Shown: in pieces, positions 50,613 to 59,476 of the stretch
How the letters are laid out: every line of letters begins with the position of its first letter
Position numbering within the stretch: the stretch's first letter is position 1
Source of the DNA: Pseudalkalibacillus sp052246725
GTDB taxonomy: Bacteria; Bacillota; Bacilli; Bacillales; Fictibacillaceae
NCBI GenBank assembly: GCA_052246725.1
Contig: JBQQCL010000002.1
DNA: 64,000 nt
Reading direction: 5' to 3' (one strand)
Notes under the pieces: generated by a model
What the model was told of the DNA's origin: nothing
What the model saw: the letters and a program-made list of their open reading frames with translations, nothing else
Databases searched by the model: none
Made by a program: the position numbers and the translations under genes

Positions 50613-51925
50613 CGTGTATCCGTAGTATATGACAGATCCAGGCGCAGAAGATCTTCATATGTTTCCCGTTTAATCACCAGTTGTGCTTCTCCATTTTCTA
50701 CAAAAACGACTGCTGGTTTCGGGAGGCGGTTATAGTTGTTGGCCATGCAGTAGCCGTAAGCCCCTGTACAGAAAACAGCTAAAAGATCGTCCGGACACGT
50801 TTCTGGTAACAAGACCTCCCAGATCAACATGTCCCCGCTTTCACAGCATTTTCCGGAGACAGTCACCTTCCGATCATGTTTTGCTGTCATTTTGTTTGCA
50901 ATAGCCGCTTCATACTTTGCTTGATAAAGGGCTGGTCTTAAATTGTCGCTCATCCCTCCATCTATTGATAGATAGGTCCGTATGTTAGGAATTTCTTTTT
51001 GCGAACCAATTTTATATAATGTGGTTCCAGCTTCACCGACCAGAGAACGACCAGGCTCAATCCAGACTTCAGGCATCTTAATATTTAATTCGTGGACATT
51101 ACGTTTTACTGCTTCAATTATTTTATCGACATACACATGTGGAGATAGTACGGGATCCTCATCTGTATAACGGATACCGAACCCGCCGCCTAAATTGACA
51201 ACATCGGGGACAAAGGCAACTTCTTCTTTCCAACGCTTGATGTGATCGAAAATAGCATCAACAGTAACGACATAACGATCAGTCTCGATGACTTGCGATC
51301 CTATATGACAATGAACCCCCAACAGCTCAAAAGAATTTGAATTTAACACGAGTTTGATTGCTTCTTCAGCCTGGCCGTTATGGAGATCGAAACCGAACTT
51401 GGAATCTGTTTGTCCTGTTGCAATGTAATCATGTGTATAAGCCTTTATACCAGGGGTAAGCCTTATGAGGATGCTCACTTTAATATCCAGCTCTCTGCAA
51501 ATCCTCTTCAGTAGATCTATTTCATGAAAGTTATCGACTACAATACATCCAATCCCTAATTCAAGGGCCATTCTTAATTCTTCAGGGCTTTTATTGTTGC
51601 CGTGGAAGTGGATTTTGTCAACTGGAAAACCTGCAGCAACCGCAGTATAGAGCTCCCCGCCGGAGGCCACATCCAAACATAATCCTTCTTCATGTACTAC
51701 TTGGATCAACGCGATTGAAGAAAAGGCTTTACTTGCATAGGAGACTTTCCCTTTCACATTCGCTTTTTGAAATGAAGATTTGAACTCTCTTGCTCGTTTT
51801 CGGATCAACCCCACATCATACACAAATAACGGCGTTCCATATTGAGCTGCTAACTCTACGGAATCGACACCGCCGATTTCGAGATGGCCATTGTGATTGA
51901 TTGTGCTGCTCCCATGTAAGTACAA
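50585..51925 (-). CDS. lysA: diaminopimelate decarboxylase
   Basis: Decarboxylates meso-diaminopimelate to lysine. 446 aa, PLP fold III: the PLP lysine in SYASKAFSS, HGNNKSPEEL, GVHCHIGSQ, the glycine loop NLGGGFGIRY, EPGRSLVGEAG and the dimer-contributed CESGD. TTG start with a GAGGGA site. It stands alone and convergent with the stress gene. Its closeness to the ectoine cluster could be chance, or the enzyme could be a paralogue acting on a related diamino acid; the active-site motifs fit ordinary LysA. Confidence 0.9.
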   Translation of the reverse strand: MYLHGSSTINHNGHLEIGGVDSVELAAQYGTPLFVYDVGLIRKRAREFKSSFQKANVKGKVSYASKAFSSIALIQVVHEEGLCLDVASGGELYTAVAAGFPVDKIHFHGNNKSPEELRMALELGIGCIVVDNFHEIDLLKRICRELDIKVSILIRLTPGIKAYTHDYIATGQTDSKFGFDLHNGQAEEAIKLVLNSNSFELLGVHCHIGSQVIETDRYVVTVDAIFDHIKRWKEEVAFVPDVVNLGGGFGIRYTDEDPVLSPHVYVDKIIEAVKRNVHELNIKMPEVWIEPGRSLVGEAGTTLYKIGSQKEIPNIRTYLSIDGGMSDNLRPALYQAKYEAAIANKMTAKHDRKVTVSGKCCESGDMLIWEVLLPETCPDDLLAVFCTGAYGYCMANNYNRLPKPAVVFVENGEAQLVIKRETYEDLLRLDLSYTTDTRKTLAQDMD

Positions 51926-52079
51926 TTCTGTCCCTCGTTTCCACTTTGTTTTAATACTTTTATTTTATGAATTACTAAGGTTCGAGTACATAAACATAGT
52001 AAGGGAATTCACCTCATATTGTTTAAAAATCGTTGTAATTATAAGGAGAAACTTATATTTTTAAAGGTAGGTGAATCTT

Positions 52080-52502
52080 TTGGACGATATCGATCGCAAC
52101 ATCCTCTTTTTTCTGCAAGAGAACGGGCGGATATCAATGACGGAGCTCGGGAAAAAAGTTGGACTTTCCACTCCGGCAACAAATGAACGAGTGAAGAAGC
52201 TTGAAGAAAAAGGGATCATAACCGGGTATCGCGCTGTCATTGATCCAGAGAAACTCGAAAAACCTGTCACAGCATTCATTCTGTTCGATACCAAGAAAGG
52301 CAAACAGTTCAGAGGGTTTTGTGAAAAACACCCAATCGTATGCGAATGCCATCGTTTAGCTGGTCAATATAGTTATCTAGTTAAAGTCGTAACCGAATCG
52401 GTTGCTAATCTCGAGGAATTCATCGATGCTGCGTTGGTTTATGGGGAACCATCAACCCTTCTGAAGCTAACGACAGTCGTGGAACACAAAGCATTTTCCT
52501 GA
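52080..52502 (+). CDS. Lrp/AsnC family regulator (DoeX-like)
   Basis: 140 aa: N-terminal helix-turn-helix (DIDRNILFFLQENGRISMTE, TPATNERVKKLEEKGIITGY) and C-terminal RAM ligand-binding domain. TTG at 52080 fits an AGGTAGGTGA site; a GTG at 52071 is possible. An Lrp-type regulator, DoeX, accompanies ectoine degradation genes in Halomonas, and the ectoine transporter and enzyme genes lie next to this one, so a role there is likely but not shown. Confidence 0.82.
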   Translation: MDDIDRNILFFLQENGRISMTELGKKVGLSTPATNERVKKLEEKGIITGYRAVIDPEKLEKPVTAFILFDTKKGKQFRGFCEKHPIVCECHRLAGQYSYLVKVVTESVANLEEFIDAALVYGEPSTLLKLTTVVEHKAFS

Positions 52503-52515
52503 CACTCTCCTCTAT

Positions 52516-52629
52516 ATCTAAAAATGAAAGGTGTCAGTCTAATAATCTATGGATAAGTCTAAAAATCCTTCAGAAAGTCTAAAAACTCAAGTTTAAATCT
52601 AAAAGTTTTCAAATAAGTCTAAAGCAATG
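52516..52629 (+). repeat. 20-nt-period array, GTCTAAAA type
   Basis: Units begin (G/A)TCTAA at 52516, 52537, 52557, 52577, 52597 and 52617. The last four intervals are exactly 20 bases, the first is 21. The 8-9-base head is conserved and the remaining 11-12 bases vary (CTATGGATAA, TCCTTCAGAAA, CTCAAGTTTAA, TTTTCAAATAA). Read on the minus strand it lies directly beyond the BCCT gene terminator and is T-rich, the same arrangement as the array at 19821. Confidence 0.85.
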
Positions 52630-52659
52630 AAAAAAGGAAGGAGCATGTCCTCCCTTCCC
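52630..52659 (-). terminator. intrinsic terminator of the BCCT gene
   Basis: On the minus strand GGAAGGGAGGA pairs with TCCTTCC around CATGC and is followed by TTTTTT. Confidence 0.75.
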
Positions 52660-52665
52660 TCTTGT

Positions 52666-54231
52666 TCATTGTGCTTTTCTTTCGAGTTCATGCATTTGTT
52701 CTGAATTTTCCATTTCAAGCTGTGATTCTGCACGGTCCTTCCTCAGCGATCGGTAAAGCGATAGCGACATCATAATCAGGATCAATGTGAATGGTAGTGC
52801 TGAGACAAGTGATGCAGCTTGCAAGCCAGTCAGTCCGCTGCTGATGATGAGAACGATTGTGATCCCTGCCATCAATACACCCCAGATCATTTTTACCGTA
52901 TTGGACGGATTCAAACTTCCACCTGAAGTCATCATACCGAGAACAAAAACGGCTGAGTCGGCTGATGTGACGAGAAAGATCAAGATCAAAGCCATAATGA
53001 TGATCGAAAAGAAAAAGTAAAACGGAAATTCTTGCAGCAACACAAAGACTGCTGTCGTTACATCCTTCGAAACTGCTTCAGCAATGGCTGTATTTTGGAA
53101 CAAGTCCATATAGAGTCCTGTTCCCCCGAAGATTGCCATCCACATGAACGCTATGCCTGGTGGCACAACCAATACACCAACGACGAACTCCCTAATAGTC
53201 CTTCCTCGTGAAATCCGAGCGACAAACGATCCGACGAAAGGCGACCAGGCGATCACCCATGCCCAATAAAAGACAGTCCAATCTTGAACCCATGTATCTC
53301 CACTATAAGGGGTCATGAAAAAGCTCATTTCCGCAAAGTTCTGAAGGTAGTCCCCAATCCCTAGCACAAGACTGTCCATGATGAAAACTGTCGGACCTTT
53401 AAATAGGAAAAATGTCATCAGCACCATGACCAGGATCATATTCGTATTACTAAGAAATTTGATTCCCTTATGTAGACCGGTAGTAGCCGATGCAAGGTAA
53501 AGCGCGAGCAAAATCAGGACGATCACTGTTTGCATCCAAGCGTTGTTCGGGACTGAAAAGACATAGTTCAAACCGCCGTTGATTTGTAAAATCCCCATGC
53601 CCAACGAGGTGGAAACCCCTATGACAGTAGCAATGACTGCAAGTATATTGACGGACTTTTTGAGCGATTCTTTTCCTCTTTTTATATGAATACCCTCAAG
53701 TGTTTCACTGACGAGAGATTTACTCTTCTTCCGGAACTGGAAGTACGCAAGCGCCAATCCGACAATCGTGAAGACGGACCACTGATGGATTCCCCAGTTG
53801 AAAAAGGAATACCGCATCGCTAGTCGTGCGGATTCTTCAGATTGCGGCTGAACACCCGCAAGTGGTGGATTAGTGAAATGGGTCAACGGTTCGGCGACAC
53901 CCCAGAAAACGATTCCTACGCCAAAACCTGCACTGAACAACATGCTTATCCATGTAAAAAGAGAAAATTCCGGTTTTTCATCATCTTTACCGAGTTTGAT
54001 CTTCCCGTACTTGCTGACGGCAAGAAAAATGCAGAATGCCACAAAGCCTGCAACTGAAACCAGATAAAACCAACCGAAGGAGTAGCTTGTAAAATCGAGA
54101 ACGGATTGGGCATTTTTTGCGAGACTGTTTGGTGAAAGTGCTCCCCAAATTGTAAAAAACGCAATGACAACGGCAGATACTTTAAAAACAGGATTGTTAT
54201 ATGAAGCTTTTTCTTTTCGATTCTTCTTCAA
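52666..54231 (-). CDS. BCCT family compatible-solute transporter
   Basis: 521 aa, twelve transmembrane helices of the betaine-choline-carnitine transporter fold: FGVGIVFWGVAEPLTHF near residue 100, AFKV-type helices, and YWAWVIAWSPFVGSFVARIS with the conserved Trp box. TTG at 54231 is best supported by AAAGGGTGA; a GTG three codons earlier is possible. It ends the ectoine gene group, and ectoine BCCT carriers (EctT, OpuD types) are known in Bacillaceae, so ectoine or hydroxyectoine uptake for catabolism is the likely job. Confidence 0.85.
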   Translation of the reverse strand: MKKNRKEKASYNNPVFKVSAVVIAFFTIWGALSPNSLAKNAQSVLDFTSYSFGWFYLVSVAGFVAFCIFLAVSKYGKIKLGKDDEKPEFSLFTWISMLFSAGFGVGIVFWGVAEPLTHFTNPPLAGVQPQSEESARLAMRYSFFNWGIHQWSVFTIVGLALAYFQFRKKSKSLVSETLEGIHIKRGKESLKKSVNILAVIATVIGVSTSLGMGILQINGGLNYVFSVPNNAWMQTVIVLILLALYLASATTGLHKGIKFLSNTNMILVMVLMTFFLFKGPTVFIMDSLVLGIGDYLQNFAEMSFFMTPYSGDTWVQDWTVFYWAWVIAWSPFVGSFVARISRGRTIREFVVGVLVVPPGIAFMWMAIFGGTGLYMDLFQNTAIAEAVSKDVTTAVFVLLQEFPFYFFFSIIIMALILIFLVTSADSAVFVLGMMTSGGSLNPSNTVKMIWGVLMAGITIVLIISSGLTGLQAASLVSALPFTLILIMMSLSLYRSLRKDRAESQLEMENSEQMHELERKAQ

Positions 54232-54375
54232 ATAAATCACCCTTTATTTGATTGTTTGTAATCATGTTTTCTTTTCATAAATCTGCAGAAACAAGTAGGA
54301 GCAACATGGTTGGTGAGTGAGATAAATTTAGAAAGGGGTTGACGTTCGGTCTTCCCCTTTCTTACCTGAGACTCT

Positions 54376-55809
54376 TTACAATTTGTAGCAAACGACTTTT
54401 GGTTCGGTCATTTCCTTGATGGAGAATTTGATGCCTTCACGGCCCAATCCAGAATTTTTCATACCTCCGAATGGCATTGCATCGATTCTGTAATCACTAC
54501 TGTCATTGATCATGATTCCGCCAACATCCAATTTTTCGATTGCCATGTGAGCTTTCCTTACGTCATTGGTGAAAATTCCTGCTTGTAATCCGTAGTTAAC
54601 CTCATTCGCTTTTTCGATGGCGCTCTCGAGGTCAGCTATTGGGTATAATAGAACGACTGGACCAAATATTTCTTCTTTTGCAATCGTACAATCCTCAGGA
54701 GTATTCGTTAAAACAGTTGGCGTATAGAAGGCTCCCTCGCGGATCCCGCCTTCCAACAACACAGCTCCTTTTTCGATGGCTTCCTCAACGAGTCGTTCAA
54801 CACGGATTGCTTCTTTTTCATTAATAAGCGGTCCCATGTCTGTCAGCTCAGATTGCTTATCACCGATCGAGTATTGTTTTGTCCTTTCTACAAAACCCTC
54901 TTGGAAGGAGGTGATCAAACTCTCGTGAATATAGATCCGCTGTACGCTCAGACAGTTTTGGCCGGCTGCTGAAAAAGCTCCAGAAACCGAAGCTTCGATT
55001 GCTTCCTGCAAATCAGCATCTTCCAATACGATGACCGGTGAATTCGATCCTAGTTCCATGCTGATCTTTTTCAAGCCAGCTTTACGAGTGATCTCTTCCC
55101 CTGCTTCCAACCCTCCTGTAAAAGAGATCATCCGAATGGCTGGGTGAGTGACAAGTGCATCTCCAATTTCATTGCCGTAACCTGTGATGACCGACAGGAT
55201 CTTGGAAGGGAGCCCTGCTTCGGCAAATGCTTCCGCAAGCAACAATGCGCTAAGTGGTGTGGCGGATGCCGGTTTTACAATGATGGCATTACCTGAAGCA
55301 ATAGCCGGACCAACTTTATGTGCGACAAGATTCAATGGATCATTGAATGGCGTGATGGCTCCAACTATACCGATCGGAACATGGTAATAATATCCTACCC
55401 GATTCTCACTGCCTGGCCTCTGATCAAAAGGAATCGTTTCCCCATGTATCCTTCTTGCTTCTTCGGCACTGATCCGGAGCGTTTGGATGCACCTGGTGAC
55501 TTCCCCTCTTGCTTCACGAATCGTTTTACTGCCTTCACGTGAAATCGTATACGCGTATTTTTCGTTGTTCGCTTCAATATGATCGGCAGCTTTATTGATG
55601 ACGGCTATTCGCTCGTGAACAGGCATTGAAGCGGCTATTCTCGCTCCTTCTTTTGCTTCCTCTATGCATTGGTGCATGTCGTCGACTGAAGCAGCAGGCA
55701 CAGTATCAATCAAACTGTTATCCTGTGGATCTCTTACTTCGATGACACGTTCACGATCCATCCATTGGCCCGCTACGAGCATTTTACGACCAGCAAATTT
55801 AATTTTCAT
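54376..55809 (-). CDS. NAD(P)-dependent aldehyde dehydrogenase (DoeC-like role)
   Basis: 477 aa with the ALDH signatures GAITPFNDPLNLVAHKVGPA, MELGSNSPVIV (general base Glu) and GAFSAAGQNCLSV (nucleophile Cys). ATG at 55809 has GAGGCGGT upstream; the longer frame to 55845 has no site. In ectoine degradation an ALDH (DoeC) oxidises aspartate-semialdehyde to aspartate; the operon position supports the same job, but general similarity to glyceraldehyde and succinate-semialdehyde enzymes leaves the substrate open. Nineteen bases follow the homoserine dehydrogenase gene. Confidence 0.8.
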   Translation of the reverse strand: MKIKFAGRKMLVAGQWMDRERVIEVRDPQDNSLIDTVPAASVDDMHQCIEEAKEGARIAASMPVHERIAVINKAADHIEANNEKYAYTISREGSKTIREARGEVTRCIQTLRISAEEARRIHGETIPFDQRPGSENRVGYYYHVPIGIVGAITPFNDPLNLVAHKVGPAIASGNAIIVKPASATPLSALLLAEAFAEAGLPSKILSVITGYGNEIGDALVTHPAIRMISFTGGLEAGEEITRKAGLKKISMELGSNSPVIVLEDADLQEAIEASVSGAFSAAGQNCLSVQRIYIHESLITSFQEGFVERTKQYSIGDKQSELTDMGPLINEKEAIRVERLVEEAIEKGAVLLEGGIREGAFYTPTVLTNTPEDCTIAKEEIFGPVVLLYPIADLESAIEKANEVNYGLQAGIFTNDVRKAHMAIEKLDVGGIMINDSSDYRIDAMPFGGMKNSGLGREGIKFSIKEMTEPKVVCYKL

Positions 55810-55828
55810 AGAAATGACCGCCTCTCTT

Positions 55829-56887
55829 TTATTTGATCGTGGCAACCTTCTTTTCCCGATGAATATGGATCAAGTCAATCAACAGTGAAAAGCCTGTTTC
55901 AACTTTTCCGGCGCCTGCACCACTCAATGTGACCGGACCAAGAAGGTCGCATTCATACGTCAATGCGTTGGTAGCCCCATTAATTGAGGCAAGCGGATCT
56001 GTTAAATGGACTTTATCCGGTGAAACGGAGGCAACCGTCCTGCCTTTTTCATTCCGAAGTGTTGCAAGCAGCTTCCAGCGTTTCCCTTCCCTTTTTGCAA
56101 TTTCTATATCCTCTTGTGTGATACCAGTTATCCCACTGCATGATACATCTTCAACTCTCAGTGGAATGTTCATCACGTGATTGGCTAAAATGGCGACTTT
56201 ATACCTGGCATCATAGCCTTCTACATCACTCGTAGGATCAGCTTCTGCATAGCCAAGTTCCTGCGCTTCTTTAAGAGCCTCTTGATAAGAGACGCCTGCT
56301 TTTTCCATTTTCGTAAGAATGTAATTGGTTGTTCCGTTCAAAATCCCTCGTATTTCCGTTATTGTATTTCCAGCTAATGTTTCGAGAGGCATCCTTAAGG
56401 CTGGTGTTCCGCTCATTACCGTTCCTTCAAATCCCCAATGGACCTTACACTCTTCAGCCATCCTGGAAAGTTCATTGTAAGCAAGCGCTACAGGTCCTTT
56501 GTTCGTCATGACGACATTTTTACCACTCGTGAATGCTGCCTTGCAATGATCGATTGCTGGCTGACCTGTTTGGACATCTGTGTATGAAACTTCGATGATT
56601 GAATCTGCATTTGAATCCCGGATCATTTTAAAGCTATCCCAACCAGTGACAAGTCCAGGAGTATCGGGATAATTTTCGAGGTTTCCTGTGTTTTTCAAGA
56701 CTTGCAGAATCGAATCAATATCCAGACCCTCTGGATGATAGATCGAACCTTTCATCAAGTCCGAAATGCCGACAATGACTGGCTCTAATCCCTCATCACG
56801 TATTAACGTTTCTTTTTTATCCCGTAATATTTCAGCGAGCCCCTGGCCGACTACACCGAAACCGATAAATGCGAGTTTATGTTTCAT
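55829..56887 (-). CDS. homoserine dehydrogenase without ACT domain
   Basis: 352 aa against about 430 for the usual biosynthetic Hom. The NAD-binding motif FIGFGVVGQGL, the catalytic region LNGTTNYIL and ELGYAEADPTSDVEGYDARY are intact, but the C-terminal ACT domain for threonine feedback is missing. Its ATG overlaps the stop of the M20 gene by 11 bases with GGAGGTAC upstream, so it is co-translated with the ectoine genes. It should interconvert aspartate-semialdehyde and homoserine; why this lies in a catabolic operon is unclear. Confidence 0.85.
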   Translation of the reverse strand: MKHKLAFIGFGVVGQGLAEILRDKKETLIRDEGLEPVIVGISDLMKGSIYHPEGLDIDSILQVLKNTGNLENYPDTPGLVTGWDSFKMIRDSNADSIIEVSYTDVQTGQPAIDHCKAAFTSGKNVVMTNKGPVALAYNELSRMAEECKVHWGFEGTVMSGTPALRMPLETLAGNTITEIRGILNGTTNYILTKMEKAGVSYQEALKEAQELGYAEADPTSDVEGYDARYKVAILANHVMNIPLRVEDVSCSGITGITQEDIEIAKREGKRWKLLATLRNEKGRTVASVSPDKVHLTDPLASINGATNALTYECDLLGPVTLSGAGAGKVETGFSLLIDLIHIHREKKVATIK

Positions 56888-58118
56888 ATGATTGTACCTC
56901 CACGTTACGTTTAACGATTGATTCTCCTTTTAGAACTTTTACTGCTGTTTGAGCGAGAACCGAAGTTCCGATCGGTAAGCAAGATTCATCAATATCAAAT
57001 GTTGGTGTGTGAAGTTCCCTTTGAAGCCCATCTGAAGGCGCTGCACCTAGAAATAACATTGCTCCTGGAATCTTTTGTGTCACATAACCGAAGTCTTCTC
57101 CCCCTAATCCGAATGGACGTTCTGTAATCCTGAATTGTGGATAGATTTCATCAATGACTTCCTTCATCAAATGATTCACGAGCGGATCATTAAACAAGGC
57201 AGGTTCACCTTTTTCAATTGATAAGGAGAATTCTCCACCAAGTGGTTCAACTACTGACAATGCTCGCTTAAGTTCCATTCCAAGATGATCACGTACCTCA
57301 GGAGCATAACTGCGTAATGTGCCCGTAATGGCTACCTCAGTTGGAATGATATTACTTGCTGTACCAGCATGTATTTCCCCGATGCTCACTACAGCGGCAT
57401 CTAATGTCGATATTTTTCGCGAGGGGATGCTGTATAGTGCTTGCATGACAGGTCCAAGCATCCAGATCGGATCTGTTCCACGCTCAGGATAAGCGCCATG
57501 GCCTCCTGTACCGAAAATTTTCGCTTCAAACACATCCACGTTCGCCATACTATAGCCATCATTCATTTGGATACTACCGACTGGGAGCCATGGGCAGACA
57601 TGAAGGGCGATTGCAATTTCAGCATTTTCATAGGCTCCCGCATTCACTAGATAAGGTGATCCAGAGAGACCCTTTTCATCCGTACATTCTTCAGCTGGTT
57701 GAAAAATGAACTTCACCGTGCCTGCTATACTTCCATTTTGGAAAAGTTCCGACAGGACAGCGGCTGCTCCGAGTAACATGGCGGTATGGGCATCGTGACC
57801 ACATGCATGCATGACGCCTTCGTTTTGAGAGCGATAACTCGTATTGTTCCTTTCCTGAATCGGTAATGCGTCGATATCCGCACGTAACGCGATGGTCGGA
57901 CCTTCACCTGAAGTCAATGTTCCGATAACGCTCGTTTCAACTCCGATTCCTTTTTCGACCCTCATCCCTGGGAATTGAGAAAGGGTGTCCGCAACAAATC
58001 GAGAGGTCCAAAACTCTTGAAAACTGAGTTCTGGGTGTTGATGAAGTGTGCGGCGCCAGTCAATCAGGTGGCTTAACATCCTGTCAGCATGCTGCACGAT
58101 CAGATGTTTATTGGACAT
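56877..58118 (-). CDS. M20 family amidohydrolase, candidate N-acetyl-diaminobutyrate deacetylase
   Basis: 413 aa metal-dependent amidohydrolase of the M20D (hippurate hydrolase/IAA-amino-acid hydrolase) group: HACGHDAHTAMLLG, FQPAEECTDEKGLSG and the dimerisation-domain region around VAITGTLRSYAPEVRDHL. It removes acyl groups from N-acyl amino acids. In the ectoine pathway a deacetylase must act after ring opening; no EutE/DoeB-type (AstE family) enzyme is present, so this gene is the natural candidate. ATG at 58118 with AGGAGGTGA upstream. Confidence 0.8.
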   Translation of the reverse strand: MSNKHLIVQHADRMLSHLIDWRRTLHQHPELSFQEFWTSRFVADTLSQFPGMRVEKGIGVETSVIGTLTSGEGPTIALRADIDALPIQERNNTSYRSQNEGVMHACGHDAHTAMLLGAAAVLSELFQNGSIAGTVKFIFQPAEECTDEKGLSGSPYLVNAGAYENAEIAIALHVCPWLPVGSIQMNDGYSMANVDVFEAKIFGTGGHGAYPERGTDPIWMLGPVMQALYSIPSRKISTLDAAVVSIGEIHAGTASNIIPTEVAITGTLRSYAPEVRDHLGMELKRALSVVEPLGGEFSLSIEKGEPALFNDPLVNHLMKEVIDEIYPQFRITERPFGLGGEDFGYVTQKIPGAMLFLGAAPSDGLQRELHTPTFDIDESCLPIGTSVLAQTAVKVLKGESIVKRNVEVQSYET

Positions 58119-58153
58119 GTGAACGTTCACCTCCTGCCTTGGCTTTGTATCTA

Positions 58154-59353
58154 TCAAACTTCGAGGGCACTTCCAACATGATTGAAAGCTTGCTCGAAAT
58201 CTGCAATGATATCTTCAATTTCCTCGATGCCGCAAGAAACTCGGATCAACCCTTCTGGAATACCCATTGCCGCTCGTTCTTCAGGGGTACATTCGACATG
58301 GCTCGTCGTACGTGCCGGACCAACAGTCGTTTCAACGGCACCTAGATTAGCAGCACGATTGGCGAACTGTAATTTCGGGAGAAGATGACGGACGGTATCC
58401 ACACCACCTTTGACTGCAAAACTGAGCATTCCTCCATAATCTTTCATTTGCTTTGTTGCAACATCATGTAGTGGATGTGTTTTAAGACCTGGATAATAAA
58501 CGGCCTCAACTAATTCTTTTGTTTGAAGATAGGTGGCAAGTTCCATCGCATTTTTACATTGCTGACGGACCCGGAGGTGGAGCGTTTTCATTCCACGTAA
58601 CATCAAGTACGCTGCCATGGGATCCATTGTCGCCCCATTGATTTCACGGTAATGATAGATTTGTTCAATATGCTCTTCCCGTCCGCAAACGACTCCGCCC
58701 AGTGCATCGGCATGACCGCCTAAGAATTTTGTTGCACTATGAATGACGAGATCTGCACCTAACGAAAGTGGATTCTGGTTAATCGGTGTTGCGAACGTAT
58801 TATCGACAACGACCAGTGCTCCAGCAGCGCGACCGGCTCTCGCCAAGCGCTGGATGTCTGATACTTTTACAGTAGGGTTTGTCGGTGTCTCCAAATATAA
58901 TATCTTGCAGCCTTTGGCGACTTCCGTTTCGATTTGTTCATGGTTTCCTGTTTCACAGAGTACGACTTCGATCTGTTGTCTTGGAAGGAATTCTGTAAAG
59001 ATTTTATTCGTTCCTCCGTAAGTATCTTTTATCGAAACAATGCGATCACCTGGCACTAGATAGGTTGATAGGGTATTGCTGATCGCAGCCATTCCTGTTG
59101 AAAAACTTGTAGCAGCTTCTGCTCCCTCAAGAATTTTAACCTTATCCTCAAAAGCTTGGACTGTCGGATTTGTGTTGCGTCCATAGATATGGCCTTTCTT
59201 CTTTCCAATCGCTACATCGTACCATTCATCCATGTCGTCATATCCGTAGGCGACACTTAGGACAACAGGTACTTGGGTCGCTCCATGTACCAAATAGTCT
59301 TTTTCGCCTGCCCAAACCGCTTTTGTTCCTGCTTTGATATTGTTATTTTCCAT
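58154..59353 (-). CDS. cystathionine gamma-synthase family PLP enzyme
   Basis: 399 aa of the Cys/Met-metabolism PLP fold I family. The Schiff-base lysine is in HSATKFLGGHADALGG, the phosphate loop GRNTNPTVQAFE, and the substrate Arg region LIRVSCGIEE. Such enzymes carry out gamma-replacement or gamma-elimination on homoserine esters, cystathionine or methionine. Its place between eutC and the deacetylase gene suggests action on a four-carbon diamino acid or homoserine derivative; no family motif settles this. AGGAGTGTG precedes the ATG. Confidence 0.8.
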   Translation of the reverse strand: MENNNIKAGTKAVWAGEKDYLVHGATQVPVVLSVAYGYDDMDEWYDVAIGKKKGHIYGRNTNPTVQAFEDKVKILEGAEAATSFSTGMAAISNTLSTYLVPGDRIVSIKDTYGGTNKIFTEFLPRQQIEVVLCETGNHEQIETEVAKGCKILYLETPTNPTVKVSDIQRLARAGRAAGALVVVDNTFATPINQNPLSLGADLVIHSATKFLGGHADALGGVVCGREEHIEQIYHYREINGATMDPMAAYLMLRGMKTLHLRVRQQCKNAMELATYLQTKELVEAVYYPGLKTHPLHDVATKQMKDYGGMLSFAVKGGVDTVRHLLPKLQFANRAANLGAVETTVGPARTTSHVECTPEERAAMGIPEGLIRVSCGIEEIEDIIADFEQAFNHVGSALEV

Positions 59354-59396
59354 AAGATCACACTCCTATTGATTTTTTTACATTTGAAGAAGTATT

Positions 59397-59476
59397 AATA
59401 CTTTCTTCAATATAAGGGAAACTAAGGCTCAGCCTACGCTAAGGCTTGGCTTTGCCAAGTTTTCTTTATGCGAATG
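59397..59476 (+). repeat. about 75-bp dispersed repeat, copy 3, reaching the eutC stop codon
   Basis: AATACTTTCTTCAATATAAG, CAGCCTACGCTAAGG and an intact hairpin CTTGGC TTT GCCAAG followed by TTTTCTTTATGCGAA. The last bases of the repeat supply the stop codon (TAA on the minus strand) and final Phe-Ala codons of the eutC-like gene, so its 3' end has been rebuilt by the insertion. Confidence 0.8.

Noticed and set aside
52516..52629. CRISPR array
   Set aside because: Same reasons: very short heads and period, no cas genes; variable tails are AT-rich rather than spacer-like.
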